This document shows positions 38,419 through 46,719 of a DNA stretch of 64,000 nucleotides, one piece after another (position 1 is the first letter of the stretch; the number at the start of each line of letters is the position of its first letter). The notes below the pieces were generated by a model. The model was not told the origin of the DNA and made no database searches. It saw only the letters and a list, made by a program, of their open reading frames with translations. The DNA lies in NCBI RefSeq assembly GCF_900115055.1, contig NZ_FOVD01000002.1:372001-436000 (forward strand), read 5' to 3'. The DNA comes from Chryseobacterium oleae (GTDB lineage Bacteria; Bacteroidota; Bacteroidia; Flavobacteriales; Weeksellaceae). The position numbers were made by a program, and so were the translations under genes.

Positions 38419-39042
38419 CTATTCAATAGACTGGACGGCACTGAAAATGTTATCTTTTGATTTTTCAAAGACCTCACCTCCAAATTCTTCATTGTCTAAT
38501 GAGAAAATACGAATGTCTTTAACTCCCATAATTCCGAAAATATGTTTTAAATAGGGCGTTTGAAAGTTGATATGTCCGTTCTTTTCATTTTCTCCGTATC
38601 CGGTATCGCCGCGGGCAGATAATATAAATGCTTTTTTGTTTTCGAGCAAACCAACATAGTCTCCATCGGGAACTCCTGACCTGAATTTCCAGGTTTCATT
38701 GATCCGCATTACCTGATCTATATAAGCTTTTAGACCACTTGGAATTGTCCAGTTGTACATGGGAGTTCCAATGACATAGATGTCGTGCTCTTTAAGCTCC
38801 TGTACAAGCTCATCGCTTATTTGTAATGCTTTTTGGTTTTCTTCTGTTCTGTCTGCCGGCTTTTTGAAGGCTCCAGCGATCCAGGCTTCGTTAATGTTAG
38901 GAATACTGTCGATGCCTGTTTCCCGGTACGTAAATACATCAAGAGGATATTTGCTTTTCCAGTTTTCGACAAAAAGTTGAGTGAGTTTTCGGCTGTAAGA
39001 TCTTTCATTTCTTACACTGGCGTTGATAATCAATACTTTCAT
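38419..39042 (-). CDS. NAD(P)H-dependent oxidoreductase, flavodoxin-like (azoreductase type)
   Basis: A 207-residue flavoprotein of the azoreductase/NQO group. It starts MKVLIINASVRNERSYSRKLTQLFVENW, an FMN-binding loop, and continues with ISDELVQELKEHDIYVIGTPMYNWTIPSGLKAYIDQVMRINETW and KKAFILSARGDTGYG. GTPMYNW..PS.LK.YID is the family signature. It likely reduces quinones or azo compounds with NAD(P)H. I use the ATG at 39042; an upstream ATG at 39081 would add 13 residues unlike the family. The Crp/Fnr-type regulator gene lies just upstream on the same strand, so regulator and enzyme are probably linked. Confidence 0.9.
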   Translation of the reverse strand: MKVLIINASVRNERSYSRKLTQLFVENWKSKYPLDVFTYRETGIDSIPNINEAWIAGAFKKPADRTEENQKALQISDELVQELKEHDIYVIGTPMYNWTIPSGLKAYIDQVMRINETWKFRSGVPDGDYVGLLENKKAFILSARGDTGYGENEKNGHINFQTPYLKHIFGIMGVKDIRIFSLDNEEFGGEVFEKSKDNIFSAVQSIE

Positions 39043-39101
39043 TATTATAAATTTATAACAGCAAAATTCCTGATTATTCATTCCTTAAAAATTGATCTAG
39101 T

Positions 39102-39680
39102 TCAAGAGGATTTATTTTTTTTTCGTATTCGGCTAATAAATTCGGCGGAGACACCTAAATAGGAGGCAATCAGATATTGCGGAACCCTGGAGACAATATC
39201 CGGATAAGTATCGAGGAAATCATAATACTTCTGCTCAGCTTTGTACATATTGTTGAATACGATCCTTTTCTCAAGAGTTCCCAGATAACTTTCTAAAATA
39301 ATCCTGAAGTATCTTTCCAGAGAAGGGATTTCCTGCAGCATTTTTTGAAAAGACTGATGGCTGATCTGCAAAAGGCTTGTTTTTTCTACAGCCTGGATAT
39401 TGTAAATAGAAGCATTTTGTTTAGAAAAGCTGGAGATATCCGTTGCCCACCAATGGTCTATAGCTAAAAAAAGGATCTCTTCATTTCCGTTTTCAGCATT
39501 GATGCAGAAGGCCTTTAAAACCCCTGAAACAATATAGCTGTCATAACGGCAAATTTCTCCGTTTCTTAAAAGGAATTCGCCCTTTTCCAATGTTTTTTCC
39601 GTCCAGAAGCTTTTAAAAATAGCAATTTCTTCAGGACTTAAGCTGACATGCTGACCAATATTCTTAATTAATGTATCCAT
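39102..39680 (-). CDS. Crp/Fnr family transcriptional regulator
   Basis: A 192-residue protein with a cyclic-nucleotide-binding-type beta-roll at residues 10-110 (EKGEFLLRNGEICRYDSYIVSGVLKAFCINAENGNEEILFLAIDHWWATDISSF). A C-terminal helix-turn-helix follows (VPQYLIASYLGVSAEFISRIRKK near 165-188). No Cys cluster for oxygen sensing is seen. Such short Crp/Fnr proteins in Bacteroidetes often lie next to an oxidoreductase gene they control. Here the azoreductase-like gene follows on the same strand after 59 bases. Confidence 0.92.
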   Translation of the reverse strand: MDTLIKNIGQHVSLSPEEIAIFKSFWTEKTLEKGEFLLRNGEICRYDSYIVSGVLKAFCINAENGNEEILFLAIDHWWATDISSFSKQNASIYNIQAVEKTSLLQISHQSFQKMLQEIPSLERYFRIILESYLGTLEKRIVFNNMYKAEQKYYDFLDTYPDIVSRVPQYLIASYLGVSAEFISRIRKKNKSS

Positions 39681-39833
39681 TCGAAATGATTAAAAAGTGA
39701 GGAATTTTATAATAGGTTGAAGAGGTAACACTGTACACAGCTAATTTACAAAATACGTATTAAAGGCGTCTCATGATTTGTGAACTGTTATGAATTCTAA
39801 GATCCGGGGATGCTTTTATTGGGATTTATCGCG

Positions 39834-39841
39834 TATCTTTG
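39834..39841 (+). promoter_or_regulatory. Candidate -7 box of the sdaA promoter
   Basis: TATCTTTG matches TAnnTTTG, 27 bases before the sdaA start. A -33 TTG at standard spacing is not found. Confidence 0.45.
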
Positions 39842-39868
39842 TTGTAAGAGGAAAATGAAGAATTATCT

Positions 39869-41287
39869 ATGGAATCAATATCGGTTTTTGAGATTATTAA
39901 AGTAGGAATAGGCCCGTCCAGTTCGCACACGATGGGACCATGGAATGCAGCTTCTGCATTTATCAGAATTATAAAAAGGGAAAGATCCATTGCTGAAGTG
40001 AAGGAAGTTTTCCTTGAGTTTTTCGGTTCTTTAGCGAAAACGGGAATCGGGCACGGAACGGATATTGCCGGAATGCTTGGATTAAATGGTGAGGATTTTA
40101 CGACCATCAATACATCAAAAATTGATGAAAAAATAGAGAAGATCAAAAAAGACCAGATCATTAATCTGGGTGGAGAAAAAGAAATTCCTTTTATCTACGG
40201 CTATCACTTGATTTTAAATATGCAGAAATCCCTTGATTTTCATCCGAACGGAATGATTTTCAAAGCTGTTTTTGAAGACGGAACCGAACTGGTTCAGGAT
40301 TTCTATTCTGTAGGCGGTGGTTTTATCGCAAGCCAGGAAAAAAACTCCATAGAAAAACATTGCGTCCGAACACTGTATCCTTGCCATCACGGTTCGGATA
40401 TTGTAAAATACTGTGATAAACTGGGATTGAAAAAGTTTTCAGATCTGATTATGATCAATGAAGAAAGCTGGAGAACCCCGGAAGAAACCAGACTACAAGC
40501 GCTTAATATCTGGAAGAATATAAAAGAATGCATCTACAAAGGCGTTAATAAAGAAGGCATCCTTCCCGGAGGCCTGAATGTGACCAGAAGAGCGGCAGGA
40601 ATCAACAGAAAACTTTTAGGAGACAAAGTCTATAAAAATATTGATGAGTGGTTCCAACAGGTCGTTGATGCAGAAGAAAACTTCACCAATATCAATAAAT
40701 GGATTGCGTGTTTTGCCCTGGCAGTGAATGAAGAAAACGCAAGTTTCGGAAGAATTATCACGGCACCTACCAATGGAGCCAGCGGAGTTATTCCGGCGGT
40801 TTTAATGTATTCGCAGGCCTTTACGGAATGTACCAGCGAAGATGATATTGTACGATTTTTACTTGTTGCCGGAGAGATCGGAACTTTATTCAAGAAAAAT
40901 GCCACTATTTCTGCGGCAATGGGCGGATGTCAGGCAGAGATCGGAGTTTCGTCAGCGATGGCTGCGGGAGGATTGACGGAAATCTTAGGCGGAAGCATCG
41001 GACAGGTCATGATGGCAGCAGAAATTGCCATGGAACATCACCTTGGACTGACCTGTGATCCTATCAAAGGTCTTGTACAAATCCCATGCATTGAAAGAAA
41101 TACAATGGGCGCAATGAAAGCCATCACAGCCGCAAATATTGCTTTGGAAAGTGATCCGACAAAAGCAAAAGTAACGCTGGATGAAGTGATCCAAACCATG
41201 TGGGAAACAGCTTTATCGATGAGTGACCGTTTCAAGGAAACCTCAGAAGGCGGACTTGCCATTGCAGTCAACGTTCCTGAATGTTAA
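39869..41287 (+). CDS. sdaA: L-serine ammonia-lyase, single-chain
   Basis: A 472-residue iron-sulfur serine dehydratase that converts L-serine to pyruvate and ammonia. The beta part begins SVFEIIKVGIGPSSSHTMGPWNAASAF. The alpha part has the metal-cluster cysteines in MGGCQAEIGVSSAMAAGG, LTCDPIKGLVQIPCIERN and the final VNVPEC. RIITAPTNGASGVIPAVLMY is the substrate loop. Length and order are those of the fused SdaA/SdaB type. It is monocistronic with its own terminator. Confidence 0.95.
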   Translation: MESISVFEIIKVGIGPSSSHTMGPWNAASAFIRIIKRERSIAEVKEVFLEFFGSLAKTGIGHGTDIAGMLGLNGEDFTTINTSKIDEKIEKIKKDQIINLGGEKEIPFIYGYHLILNMQKSLDFHPNGMIFKAVFEDGTELVQDFYSVGGGFIASQEKNSIEKHCVRTLYPCHHGSDIVKYCDKLGLKKFSDLIMINEESWRTPEETRLQALNIWKNIKECIYKGVNKEGILPGGLNVTRRAAGINRKLLGDKVYKNIDEWFQQVVDAEENFTNINKWIACFALAVNEENASFGRIITAPTNGASGVIPAVLMYSQAFTECTSEDDIVRFLLVAGEIGTLFKKNATISAAMGGCQAEIGVSSAMAAGGLTEILGGSIGQVMMAAEIAMEHHLGLTCDPIKGLVQIPCIERNTMGAMKAITAANIALESDPTKAKVTLDEVIQTMWETALSMSDRFKETSEGGLAIAVNVPEC

Positions 41288-41314
41288 AAGAAAAAGTATA
41301 CTGTTTTACATATA

Positions 41315-41347
41315 AAATCCTTAGATGATGAGTCTAAGGATTTTTTT
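41315..41347 (+). terminator. Rho-independent terminator of sdaA
   Basis: AAATCCTTAGA pairs with TCTAAGGATTT around a seven-base loop, followed by T residues. It begins 27 bases after the stop. Confidence 0.85.
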
Positions 41348-41376
41348 AGATCGGTATGGCAAAAATTAAAAAATTC

Positions 41377-41488
41377 AGAGATTAGGAGATTGAGAGATTA
41401 AGTTGGGTTTTAATTTAAAACTTGTAATAAGAAAATAATTTTGACATATCTTATCTTCTCAATCTCCTAATTTCTCAATCCCTTAATT
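41377..41488. repeat. 8-nt-period palindromic element
   Basis: The left arm is AGAGATTA, GGAGATTG, AGAGATTA (41377-41400). The right arm is TCTCAATC, TCCTAATT, TCTCAATC, CCTTAATT (41457-41488). The arms are complementary in type and enclose an AT-rich core of about 56 bases between two convergent genes. Confidence 0.7.
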
Positions 41489-41496
41489 CTTTATAA

Positions 41497-43128
41497 CTAC
41501 TTTTTATTCAACAAATAAGTCTTCCCTTTCTGAATCAATTGCATTTGCTTGCTTTCTGGCATGAAGAGCATGACAATGTCAGCTTGTTCAAACCTGTATT
41601 TATTTTTTTCAATATTTTCCAGCGGAAATTCAGGCTGTCCTTTTCCCTGTGCATACAAGATTCCGTCTTTAGAAAATATAGTCAACGGAATCGGAATTTC
41701 TTTTGTTTCATATTCTCCGGCATATTTCTCCAGATCAGCATCTGATTTTGTATCAAATGACGGATATTGATAGTCTCTTCCATACAATTGATTTAAAATT
41801 CCCACGTATAAATCATTGTGGGCTAAATTTTCTCCATTAACGGTTACCGCAAAAGAAAGTTTGTCCGTTGGCTCATAGTTTAATATAGAGTGAGAGCCGG
41901 CCGTGTCGCCACCATGTCCGTAGGCAATGATGTTGTAGAACGGTACTTTCATTATTCCCGTCCCGAAAAACTTCTCTTCTTTATTGGAAGTCATCATTTC
42001 CAGGGTTTCCTTTTTTATGAATTTTCCATTGAATAAAGCATCAATAAAGGTATTCATATCCTCCGTAGTGGAAGTAATATCTCCTAAGCCAATGCAGTTG
42101 TGGAAATCGAAATCCGCCACTTCTTTCCAGCTTCCATCTGTAAATTTGTAGGATTTAAAGACATTTTTAGGATTGTCCAGTACAGAGAATGTATGCTTCA
42201 TTCCTGCTTTTTCAAGAATATTCTCTTTCAGGATGACATTATAGGGTTTCCCAGACAGCTTTTCCAGAATTCTGCTTAAAAGAAAATACGCTGAATTGGA
42301 ATATTTGGTTTTCTTTCCCGGTTCAAAACTTACGCCCAGTTTTTTAATTTCTGCAATGATTGCCTTGTCTCCAACTGCTTTTCCGAAAAGCCAGTTATCC
42401 TCTGGTTCACCTACATAATCACCGAGTCCGCTCGTATGGTTCAGCATCTGCTGTATGGTAATTTTTTGAGCGTTGGGAATTTCAGGATAGTATTTTGACA
42501 GCTTATCATTCAGTTTAAGCTTTCCGTTTTCAACCAATTGCATCAGCATCACAGCCGTAATCATCTTACTGATGGAGCCTATCTGATATTGAGTGTCTTT
42601 ATCGTAAGTCACATTTTTTAGTTGTGACTGTCCAAAATCTTTGTGGTATTCCTGGACGCCATTTCTGAAAATAGAAACACTCCCGATCCCCTGATTTTTT
42701 GCTGCAATATAATTCAGGAAATCATCAATTTTTTCCTTGTTAATGGCCTTTCCGTTGAGATACTGTGCTTCAGTATTTTTAGAAACCGGATGATTTCTGA
42801 ACAGATTTAAAGGAAGTATTTTTCCATTCTGATTCAGATTTCCTTCAAAATGATCCTCTTTGAAAACACCTTTGTAGCTGGCATTGATTTTTTTAATGTC
42901 AAAACTAAGCTCATTGTTACTGAAAGCCGTTTTGTCTACAGGAATGTCATCTTTGCTTTGCTTAGGACTGTTGAGCTGTGAGGTGTATCCTTCAGGCCCT
43001 TTTTTAATTTTCAGTACGACGGGAAGTTTCATCGTCTGGATATCCACTTCACCGTTCCAGGTTCCCTCGATTTGGGCGTGACAAATGTGTGCCAGAAAGA
43101 CCAGCACAAGTAAGAGTTTGATTTTCAT
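41497..43128 (-). CDS. Serine hydrolase, beta-lactamase-like (class C type)
   Basis: A 543-residue exported protein (signal peptide MKIKLLLVLVFLAHICHAQ). Residues about 20-110 form a small beta domain. The penicillin-binding-type domain has the SxxK motif QIGSISKMITAVML near residue 183, the YSN motif in KYSNSAYFLLSRIL near 278 and HGGD in IAYGHGGDTAGS near 400 replacing KTG. A C-terminal domain of about 90 residues (YAGEYETKEIPIPLTIFSKDGILYAQGKG) completes it. It may be a D-amino peptidase or esterase in the periplasm. It is the last gene of a probable three-gene operon, 5 bases after the membrane protein gene. Confidence 0.9.
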   Translation of the reverse strand: MKIKLLLVLVFLAHICHAQIEGTWNGEVDIQTMKLPVVLKIKKGPEGYTSQLNSPKQSKDDIPVDKTAFSNNELSFDIKKINASYKGVFKEDHFEGNLNQNGKILPLNLFRNHPVSKNTEAQYLNGKAINKEKIDDFLNYIAAKNQGIGSVSIFRNGVQEYHKDFGQSQLKNVTYDKDTQYQIGSISKMITAVMLMQLVENGKLKLNDKLSKYYPEIPNAQKITIQQMLNHTSGLGDYVGEPEDNWLFGKAVGDKAIIAEIKKLGVSFEPGKKTKYSNSAYFLLSRILEKLSGKPYNVILKENILEKAGMKHTFSVLDNPKNVFKSYKFTDGSWKEVADFDFHNCIGLGDITSTTEDMNTFIDALFNGKFIKKETLEMMTSNKEEKFFGTGIMKVPFYNIIAYGHGGDTAGSHSILNYEPTDKLSFAVTVNGENLAHNDLYVGILNQLYGRDYQYPSFDTKSDADLEKYAGEYETKEIPIPLTIFSKDGILYAQGKGQPEFPLENIEKNKYRFEQADIVMLFMPESKQMQLIQKGKTYLLNKK

Positions 43129-43133
43129 GATAT

Positions 43134-43718
43134 TTAGATGTATTTAGATAGTAGAATTTGACATACCAAAGTCATAATCATGGATACCGCTGCAAAAAGA
43201 ACGATATGCTGCCATTTTTTGATATTGGTTGCTGTCTTAAAGCCGTTATAATAAAGGGTTATACTATAGATTAAAATAATAATGGCAAACGATGCCATAG
43301 TCAGGGTCACGGCAATGTCTAAAACGGGTAACGGATCAGAAGGATGGGTCTGATGAGCGATCACTTTTTTCTGAGATTCTTTTACAAATGATAACCTGTC
43401 TGTTGCCTGCAGGAGAACCAGTAGAAGCTGTGAAATTAATACGGTATTAACGATATCAATGAACCTTGTTTTGCTGTTTAAAATCTTACCCAGTACAAAT
43501 AGAATTACGATAGCATACGAAAAACTGATTAGGGTAGGAACAGCTACAGCCTGAACGGTCACCTTATCTAAACTGTTAATCCTATAAATACTGCTGAAAT
43601 AAGTACCTGTCCAGTAACCCATCAAAATAGCCAAAGCTGTTGCCAATATCCCAACACCGAGCAATACCTTATCATCAAATCTTTCAAAAGGATTAAAAAT
43701 TGTTTTCCAGTTCATCAT
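43134..43718 (-). CDS. Five-helix membrane protein, possibly YIP1-like
   Basis: A 194-residue protein starting MMNWKTIFNPFERFDDK, then about five membrane helices (VLLGVGILATALAILMGYWTG, VAVPTLISFSYAIVILFVLGKIL, IVNTVLISQLLLVLLQA, DIAVTLTMASFAIIILIYSITLYY, IVLFAAVSMIMTLVCQILL). The N-terminal W..IF.PF pattern and helix order recall YIP1-domain proteins, though this is a weak match. It sits between the DUF2089 and serine hydrolase genes with gaps of 7 and 5 bases, so all three are likely cotranscribed. Function unknown. Confidence 0.75.
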   Translation of the reverse strand: MMNWKTIFNPFERFDDKVLLGVGILATALAILMGYWTGTYFSSIYRINSLDKVTVQAVAVPTLISFSYAIVILFVLGKILNSKTRFIDIVNTVLISQLLLVLLQATDRLSFVKESQKKVIAHQTHPSDPLPVLDIAVTLTMASFAIIILIYSITLYYNGFKTATNIKKWQHIVLFAAVSMIMTLVCQILLSKYI

Positions 43719-43725
43719 GGTGAGT

Positions 43726-44001
43726 TTACAGGTTAGTTTTCAGTTGTCCGACTTTAGTGATCAGATCGTCCATTTTGTTTCTCATGGTCGGGTAGGAAAG
43801 GCCCGCTTGTTTCGCCATTTCTTTAATGCTTCCGCTGGAAAGGAAAAAATTAAGAACAAACTCCTGCTCTTCACGGTTTAGCTTAAGCAGAACGGGAAGC
43901 TCGTAATCGCCGCTTACCTCCGTTTTACAGTTCGGGCATTTCATCTGGCTTACATTTAAAGTATTGTCACAACTTGGACAGACAGTTGGCAGTTTCATCA
44001 A
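43726..44001 (-). CDS. DUF2089 family protein, zinc ribbon plus HTH
   Basis: A 91-residue protein with an N-terminal zinc ribbon (CPSCDNTL...MKCPNCKTE, four Cys at residues 8-26 or so). A helix-turn-helix-like region follows: LNREEQEFVLNFFLSSGSIKEMAKQAGLSYPTMRNKMDDLITKVG. That is the DUF2089 layout, thought to be a DNA-binding regulator. It is first of three genes with the membrane protein and the serine hydrolase. A start one codon inside (MKLPTV) is equally possible. A heptamer-arm element occupies the upstream region. Confidence 0.85.
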   Translation of the reverse strand: MMKLPTVCPSCDNTLNVSQMKCPNCKTEVSGDYELPVLLKLNREEQEFVLNFFLSSGSIKEMAKQAGLSYPTMRNKMDDLITKVGQLKTNL

Positions 44002-44344
44002 TTAATTTTTTACGAAAATACTATTTTTTTTAATAAAGTTAAAATATTTTTTAATAAAGTTAAAAAGTTGATTATGAAAAGAGGTGGCAGATAGTAGGTC
44101 GCAGGTTGCAGGTAATAGGTGGTCAAAGTTTGAAAGTACAGCCTTTGATGTATTACTGAATGCATAGAAAACAAGGATAAAAGCACCGGATATCAATAAA
44201 ATTGTTGTAAAATCCCGTTACCCGTTACCCGCGACCTATAACCTGCTACCTACTACCTGCTACCTACCATCTGCCACCTTCCACCTAAAAATAAATTTGC
44301 ATTTCCGATAAAAACAGATATTTTTGCCTGAAAAATTAACAATC
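44002..44344. repeat. Intergenic heptamer-arm element (copy 1) and promoter region
   Basis: Two 19-base direct repeats TTTTTTAATAAAGTTAAAA lie at about 44029-44066. The left arm AGGTGGC, AGATAGT, AGGTCGC, AGGTTGC, AGGTAAT, AGGTGGT runs 44082-44123. The core follows. The right arm ACCTATA, ACCTGCT, ACCTACT, ACCTGCT, ACCTACC, ATCTGCC, ACCTTCC runs 44234-44282. The arm and core up to about 44195 recur in inverted orientation at 45060-45190, on the other side of the next gene. Confidence 0.8.
44297..44326 (+). promoter_or_regulatory. Flavobacterial-type promoter of the 225-residue exported protein
   Basis: A TTG at 44297-44299, a 19-base spacer and TATTTTTG at 44319-44326 match the consensus. 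The ATG is at 44345. Confidence 0.65.
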
Positions 44345-45022
44345 ATGAAAAAATTCTTTACACTGCTGTGTATCGGTGCCTCTTTGGCTGCCTATTCTCA
44401 AATCAGTATTCCTGAAACTTCTCCGAAAGGAACGATTACCACTCAAAACGGAATGACTATTCAGTATAAGGATCTTAAATTCATCAAAGGAAAAGTGACC
44501 TACAAAAATGTGCAGAACGGAGCAGAGGAATTTCTCTATGAAAACTCTGTGAAAGCGGTTCAGGAAGCTAGTCCAAATGAAATTGAAAAAATCCCTACTG
44601 AAACTCCTGTAGCAACGGTGTCTGAACCGAAACAGGAAAATCCTAAACTTACCGAAAAGTATGATATCAAAAATTATCTTCTTCAGAAGCAGGATTCAGG
44701 ATATATGAAAGGAAGAACGGTCAATAACCTGGGAACAGCATTTGTTGTCGGAGGAGCCGCCTGTTTTGTGGTAGGCGGGGTTCTGAATCTTTCCAAGGCT
44801 AGCGATACGAACGTAAGAAACGGTGAACCAAAAAATGGATCTCCTGTGCCTTTGATCATCGGTCTTATCGGAATGGGAGTTGGGGTTACGCTGAAACTGG
44901 CAGGACATTCCAAAATGAAAGATGCCATTAATAACTACAGAAATACCGCTGCATCAAAATTTACTCCAAGCTATTACGTTGTGAATAACGGTAATGGAGT
45001 GGGACTGATGATGAAGTTTTAA
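44345..45022 (+). CDS. Exported protein of unknown function
   Basis: A 225-residue protein with a signal peptide (MKKFFTLLCIGASLAAYSQ). Residues 25-75 look like a small beta unit (GTITTQNGMTIQYKDLKFIKGKVTYKNVQNGAEEFLYENSVKAVQEA). After a charged linker two Gly-rich hydrophobic helices follow (NLGTAFVVGGAACFVVGGVLNLS and VPLIIGLIGMGVGVTLKLAG), then a short C-terminal strand ending GNGVGLMMKF. It is probably envelope-associated. I recognise no family. The gene is bracketed by two inverted copies of a repeat element, so the whole segment could invert by recombination. Confidence 0.75.
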   Translation: MKKFFTLLCIGASLAAYSQISIPETSPKGTITTQNGMTIQYKDLKFIKGKVTYKNVQNGAEEFLYENSVKAVQEASPNEIEKIPTETPVATVSEPKQENPKLTEKYDIKNYLLQKQDSGYMKGRTVNNLGTAFVVGGAACFVVGGVLNLSKASDTNVRNGEPKNGSPVPLIIGLIGMGVGVTLKLAGHSKMKDAINNYRNTAASKFTPSYYVVNNGNGVGLMMKF

Positions 45023-45024
45023 GA

Positions 45025-45190
45025 AGGTGGCAGGTAGTAGATGGTAGGTTGCAGGTGATAGGACTCGATAAAAAAATTATTCGTATTCGGTGTCTTTTAT
45101 CACTATTTTTTGCATTCAGTAATAAAATCAAAGGCTGTACTTTCAAACTTTGACCACCTATTACCTGCAACCTGCTACCTACCACCTAAT
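45025..45190. repeat. Heptamer-arm element (copy 2), inverted relative to copy 1
   Basis: The left arm AGGTGGC, AGGTAGT, AGATGGT, AGGTTGC, AGGTGAT (45025-45059), a core, and the right arm ACCTATT, ACCTGCA, ACCTGCT, ACCTACC (45156-45183). Reversed, the right arm and core align with copy 1 nearly base for base for about 100 bases (GGTCAAAGTTTGAAAGTAC and TATTACTGAATGCA are shared). It abuts the 3' end of tyrA. Confidence 0.8.
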
Positions 45191-46032
45191 TACCTCAATA
45201 TTCCTCTGATCCTGTTCGCATTGGTAATCAGTTCTTCTAGGTACTCATAGTTTTCTTTTTCCAGCGCGGCTTTGAATTTTCTGAGTTGGCTGATGTGCTC
45301 GTTCAGAACATCCAGAACGTTTTCCTTATTTTGTTTAAAGATAGGAACCCACATTTCGGGATGCGATTTCGCAAGACGTACCGTACTGGAGAAACCGGAA
45401 CTGGCCAGCTGGAAAATGGTTTCCTCTTCACGCTCTTTTTCCAAAACGGTATTGGCCAGAGCGTAAGATGTAATGTGTGAAATATGTGAAATATAGGCAG
45501 TATGGATGTCGTGGTCTTCTGCGTTCATGTAGATCAGGTGCATGTCAAGGCTTTCTGCTACTTTTTCTGCCAGTTGAAGGGCGTCGGGTGCGGATTCTTC
45601 TTTATTGCAGATCACTCCGGCCTTTCCTGAGAAACTGTTGGAAACCGCAGATGCCGGACCACTGTTTTCAGTACCCCACATCGGGTGAAAAGCTACAAAT
45701 CTTGAGCGTTTTGGATGGTCTTTGACCGCATTTACGATTCCTGCTTTTGTAGATCCGGCATCCATCACGGTTTGTTCATCGGAAATCAAATCGAGGACAT
45801 CAGGCAGCAGCTTTCTGGCCGCGTCTACCGGAACGGCAATAATGATAAAGTCAGCATTTTTAACGCCATATTCAAGGTCTGTACCTGCGTCTATAATATG
45901 AAGTTCCAATGCTTCGCGGATATGCTCCTGATTGTTATCGATTCCGTAGATGAAATCTGCAATGCCTTTTTCTCTTAGTTTTAAAGCCATTGAACCCCCG
46001 ATTAAACCTGCACCAATAATACTAATTTTCAT
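45190..46032 (-). CDS. tyrA: Prephenate dehydrogenase
   Basis: A 280-residue NAD-dependent enzyme that turns prephenate into 4-hydroxyphenylpyruvate for tyrosine. The dinucleotide-binding start is MKISIIGAGLIGGSMALKLREKG. Family segments include DFIIIAVPVDAARKLLPDVL near residue 65, VMDAGSTKAGIV, FVAFHPMWGTENSGPASA near 113-130 and HDIHTAYISHISHITSYALANTV near 180-202 with the catalytic His. No ACT or chorismate mutase domain is fused. A short Tyr-rich leader frame and a terminator hairpin lie directly upstream on the same strand, pointing to attenuation by tyrosyl-tRNA level. Confidence 0.94.
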   Translation of the reverse strand: MKISIIGAGLIGGSMALKLREKGIADFIYGIDNNQEHIREALELHIIDAGTDLEYGVKNADFIIIAVPVDAARKLLPDVLDLISDEQTVMDAGSTKAGIVNAVKDHPKRSRFVAFHPMWGTENSGPASAVSNSFSGKAGVICNKEESAPDALQLAEKVAESLDMHLIYMNAEDHDIHTAYISHISHITSYALANTVLEKEREEETIFQLASSGFSSTVRLAKSHPEMWVPIFKQNKENVLDVLNEHISQLRKFKAALEKENYEYLEELITNANRIRGILR

Positions 46033-46051
46033 CTTTTTAAATTTTTTAAAA

Positions 46052-46080
46052 TAAAAAACCCCGTCCTAGGACGAGGTTTT
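46052..46080 (-). terminator. Attenuator hairpin in the tyrA leader
   Basis: On the minus strand AAAACCTCGTCC pairs with GGACGGGGTTTT (one wobble) and a T run follows at 46052-46058. It lies 20 bases before the tyrA start. The upstream GGCTAGGA can pair with TCCTAG inside this hairpin and would then block it. Confidence 0.7.
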
Positions 46081-46100
46081 AAGTTATGTTCATAAGAATC

Positions 46101-46157
46101 CTAGCCCAGATTTGAGTCAAAAATTCTATAATAATATGTTCCGTTATTGAAATTCAC
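46101..46157 (-). CDS. Tyr-rich leader peptide of tyrA
   Basis: An 18-codon frame, GTG start at 46155-46157 and TAG stop at 46101-46103, reading MNFNNGTYYYRIFDSNLG. Three consecutive TAT (Tyr) codons and two Phe codons fit a regulator of a tyrosine gene. Ribosomes stalled at the Tyr codons would leave GGCTAGGA, which overlaps the stop codon, free to pair with the terminator arm. The GTG start is assumed; a TTG one codon upstream is also possible. The mechanism is inferred from the layout. Confidence 0.6.
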   Translation of the reverse strand: MNFNNGTYYYRIFDSNLG

Positions 46158-46233
46158 CAAGCGAAGGTATAAAATATTTTTTAAACTCAGGATATTTTTG
46201 GTTTAAATTATCACGTGACCTATGAACGCGGTT

Positions 46234-46719
46234 TTAATCTGCGCTGTGAATAATCGTTCTTTTAACGTCCTTATTCTGCTGTTCCAGGCTTATAGTTGTT
46301 ACTCCGCCTTCAAAAAAGAATTCAATGTCAGTTTTTTTAGGACCAACGGTGTAAGTTATGGAAATAAGGCCATCTTGGTTTATTTCTTTTGTCGAATTTG
46401 CTTTAGGAAGATTGGCCAATAGCAGTTCTGATTTTTCTACTTCTTTATCTTTGATTGTTCTTCTGTAAACTTCATCAATAGAAGTATTTTTAAAGATGCA
46501 TTCCATCTCAGTTTCGTATTCCACCTGTTTTTCAGTACATTCTTTTTGGGTGAGAATTCCCTTGGTTTCAGTAATAGGTGTATTTTCAACGGCTGGTTTT
46601 ATAGCCGTAGCGCTGTCTTTTTTAACTGTTACGGTAGTTTCATTGACTGTTTTTTTTGATTCATTTTGACAGCCTGTAAACACTAAAAGACCAAGGCAGA
46701 AGAAACTAATTTTTTTCAT
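46234..46719 (-). CDS. Lipoprotein of unknown function
   Basis: A 161-residue protein with a lipoprotein signal (MKKISFFCLGLLVFTGCQNESKK, lipobox VFTGC). A Thr/Lys-rich linker follows, then TQKECTEKQVEYETEMECIFKNTSIDEVYRRTIKD with two Cys, and LISITYTVGPKKTDIEFFFEGGVTTISLEQQ. The mature part may be a small beta domain. It is the last of five lipoprotein genes downstream of the peptidoglycan-hydrolase effector, but with a 146-base gap its membership is uncertain. No family recognised. Confidence 0.75.
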   Translation of the reverse strand: MKKISFFCLGLLVFTGCQNESKKTVNETTVTVKKDSATAIKPAVENTPITETKGILTQKECTEKQVEYETEMECIFKNTSIDEVYRRTIKDKEVEKSELLLANLPKANSTKEINQDGLISITYTVGPKKTDIEFFFEGGVTTISLEQQNKDVKRTIIHSAD

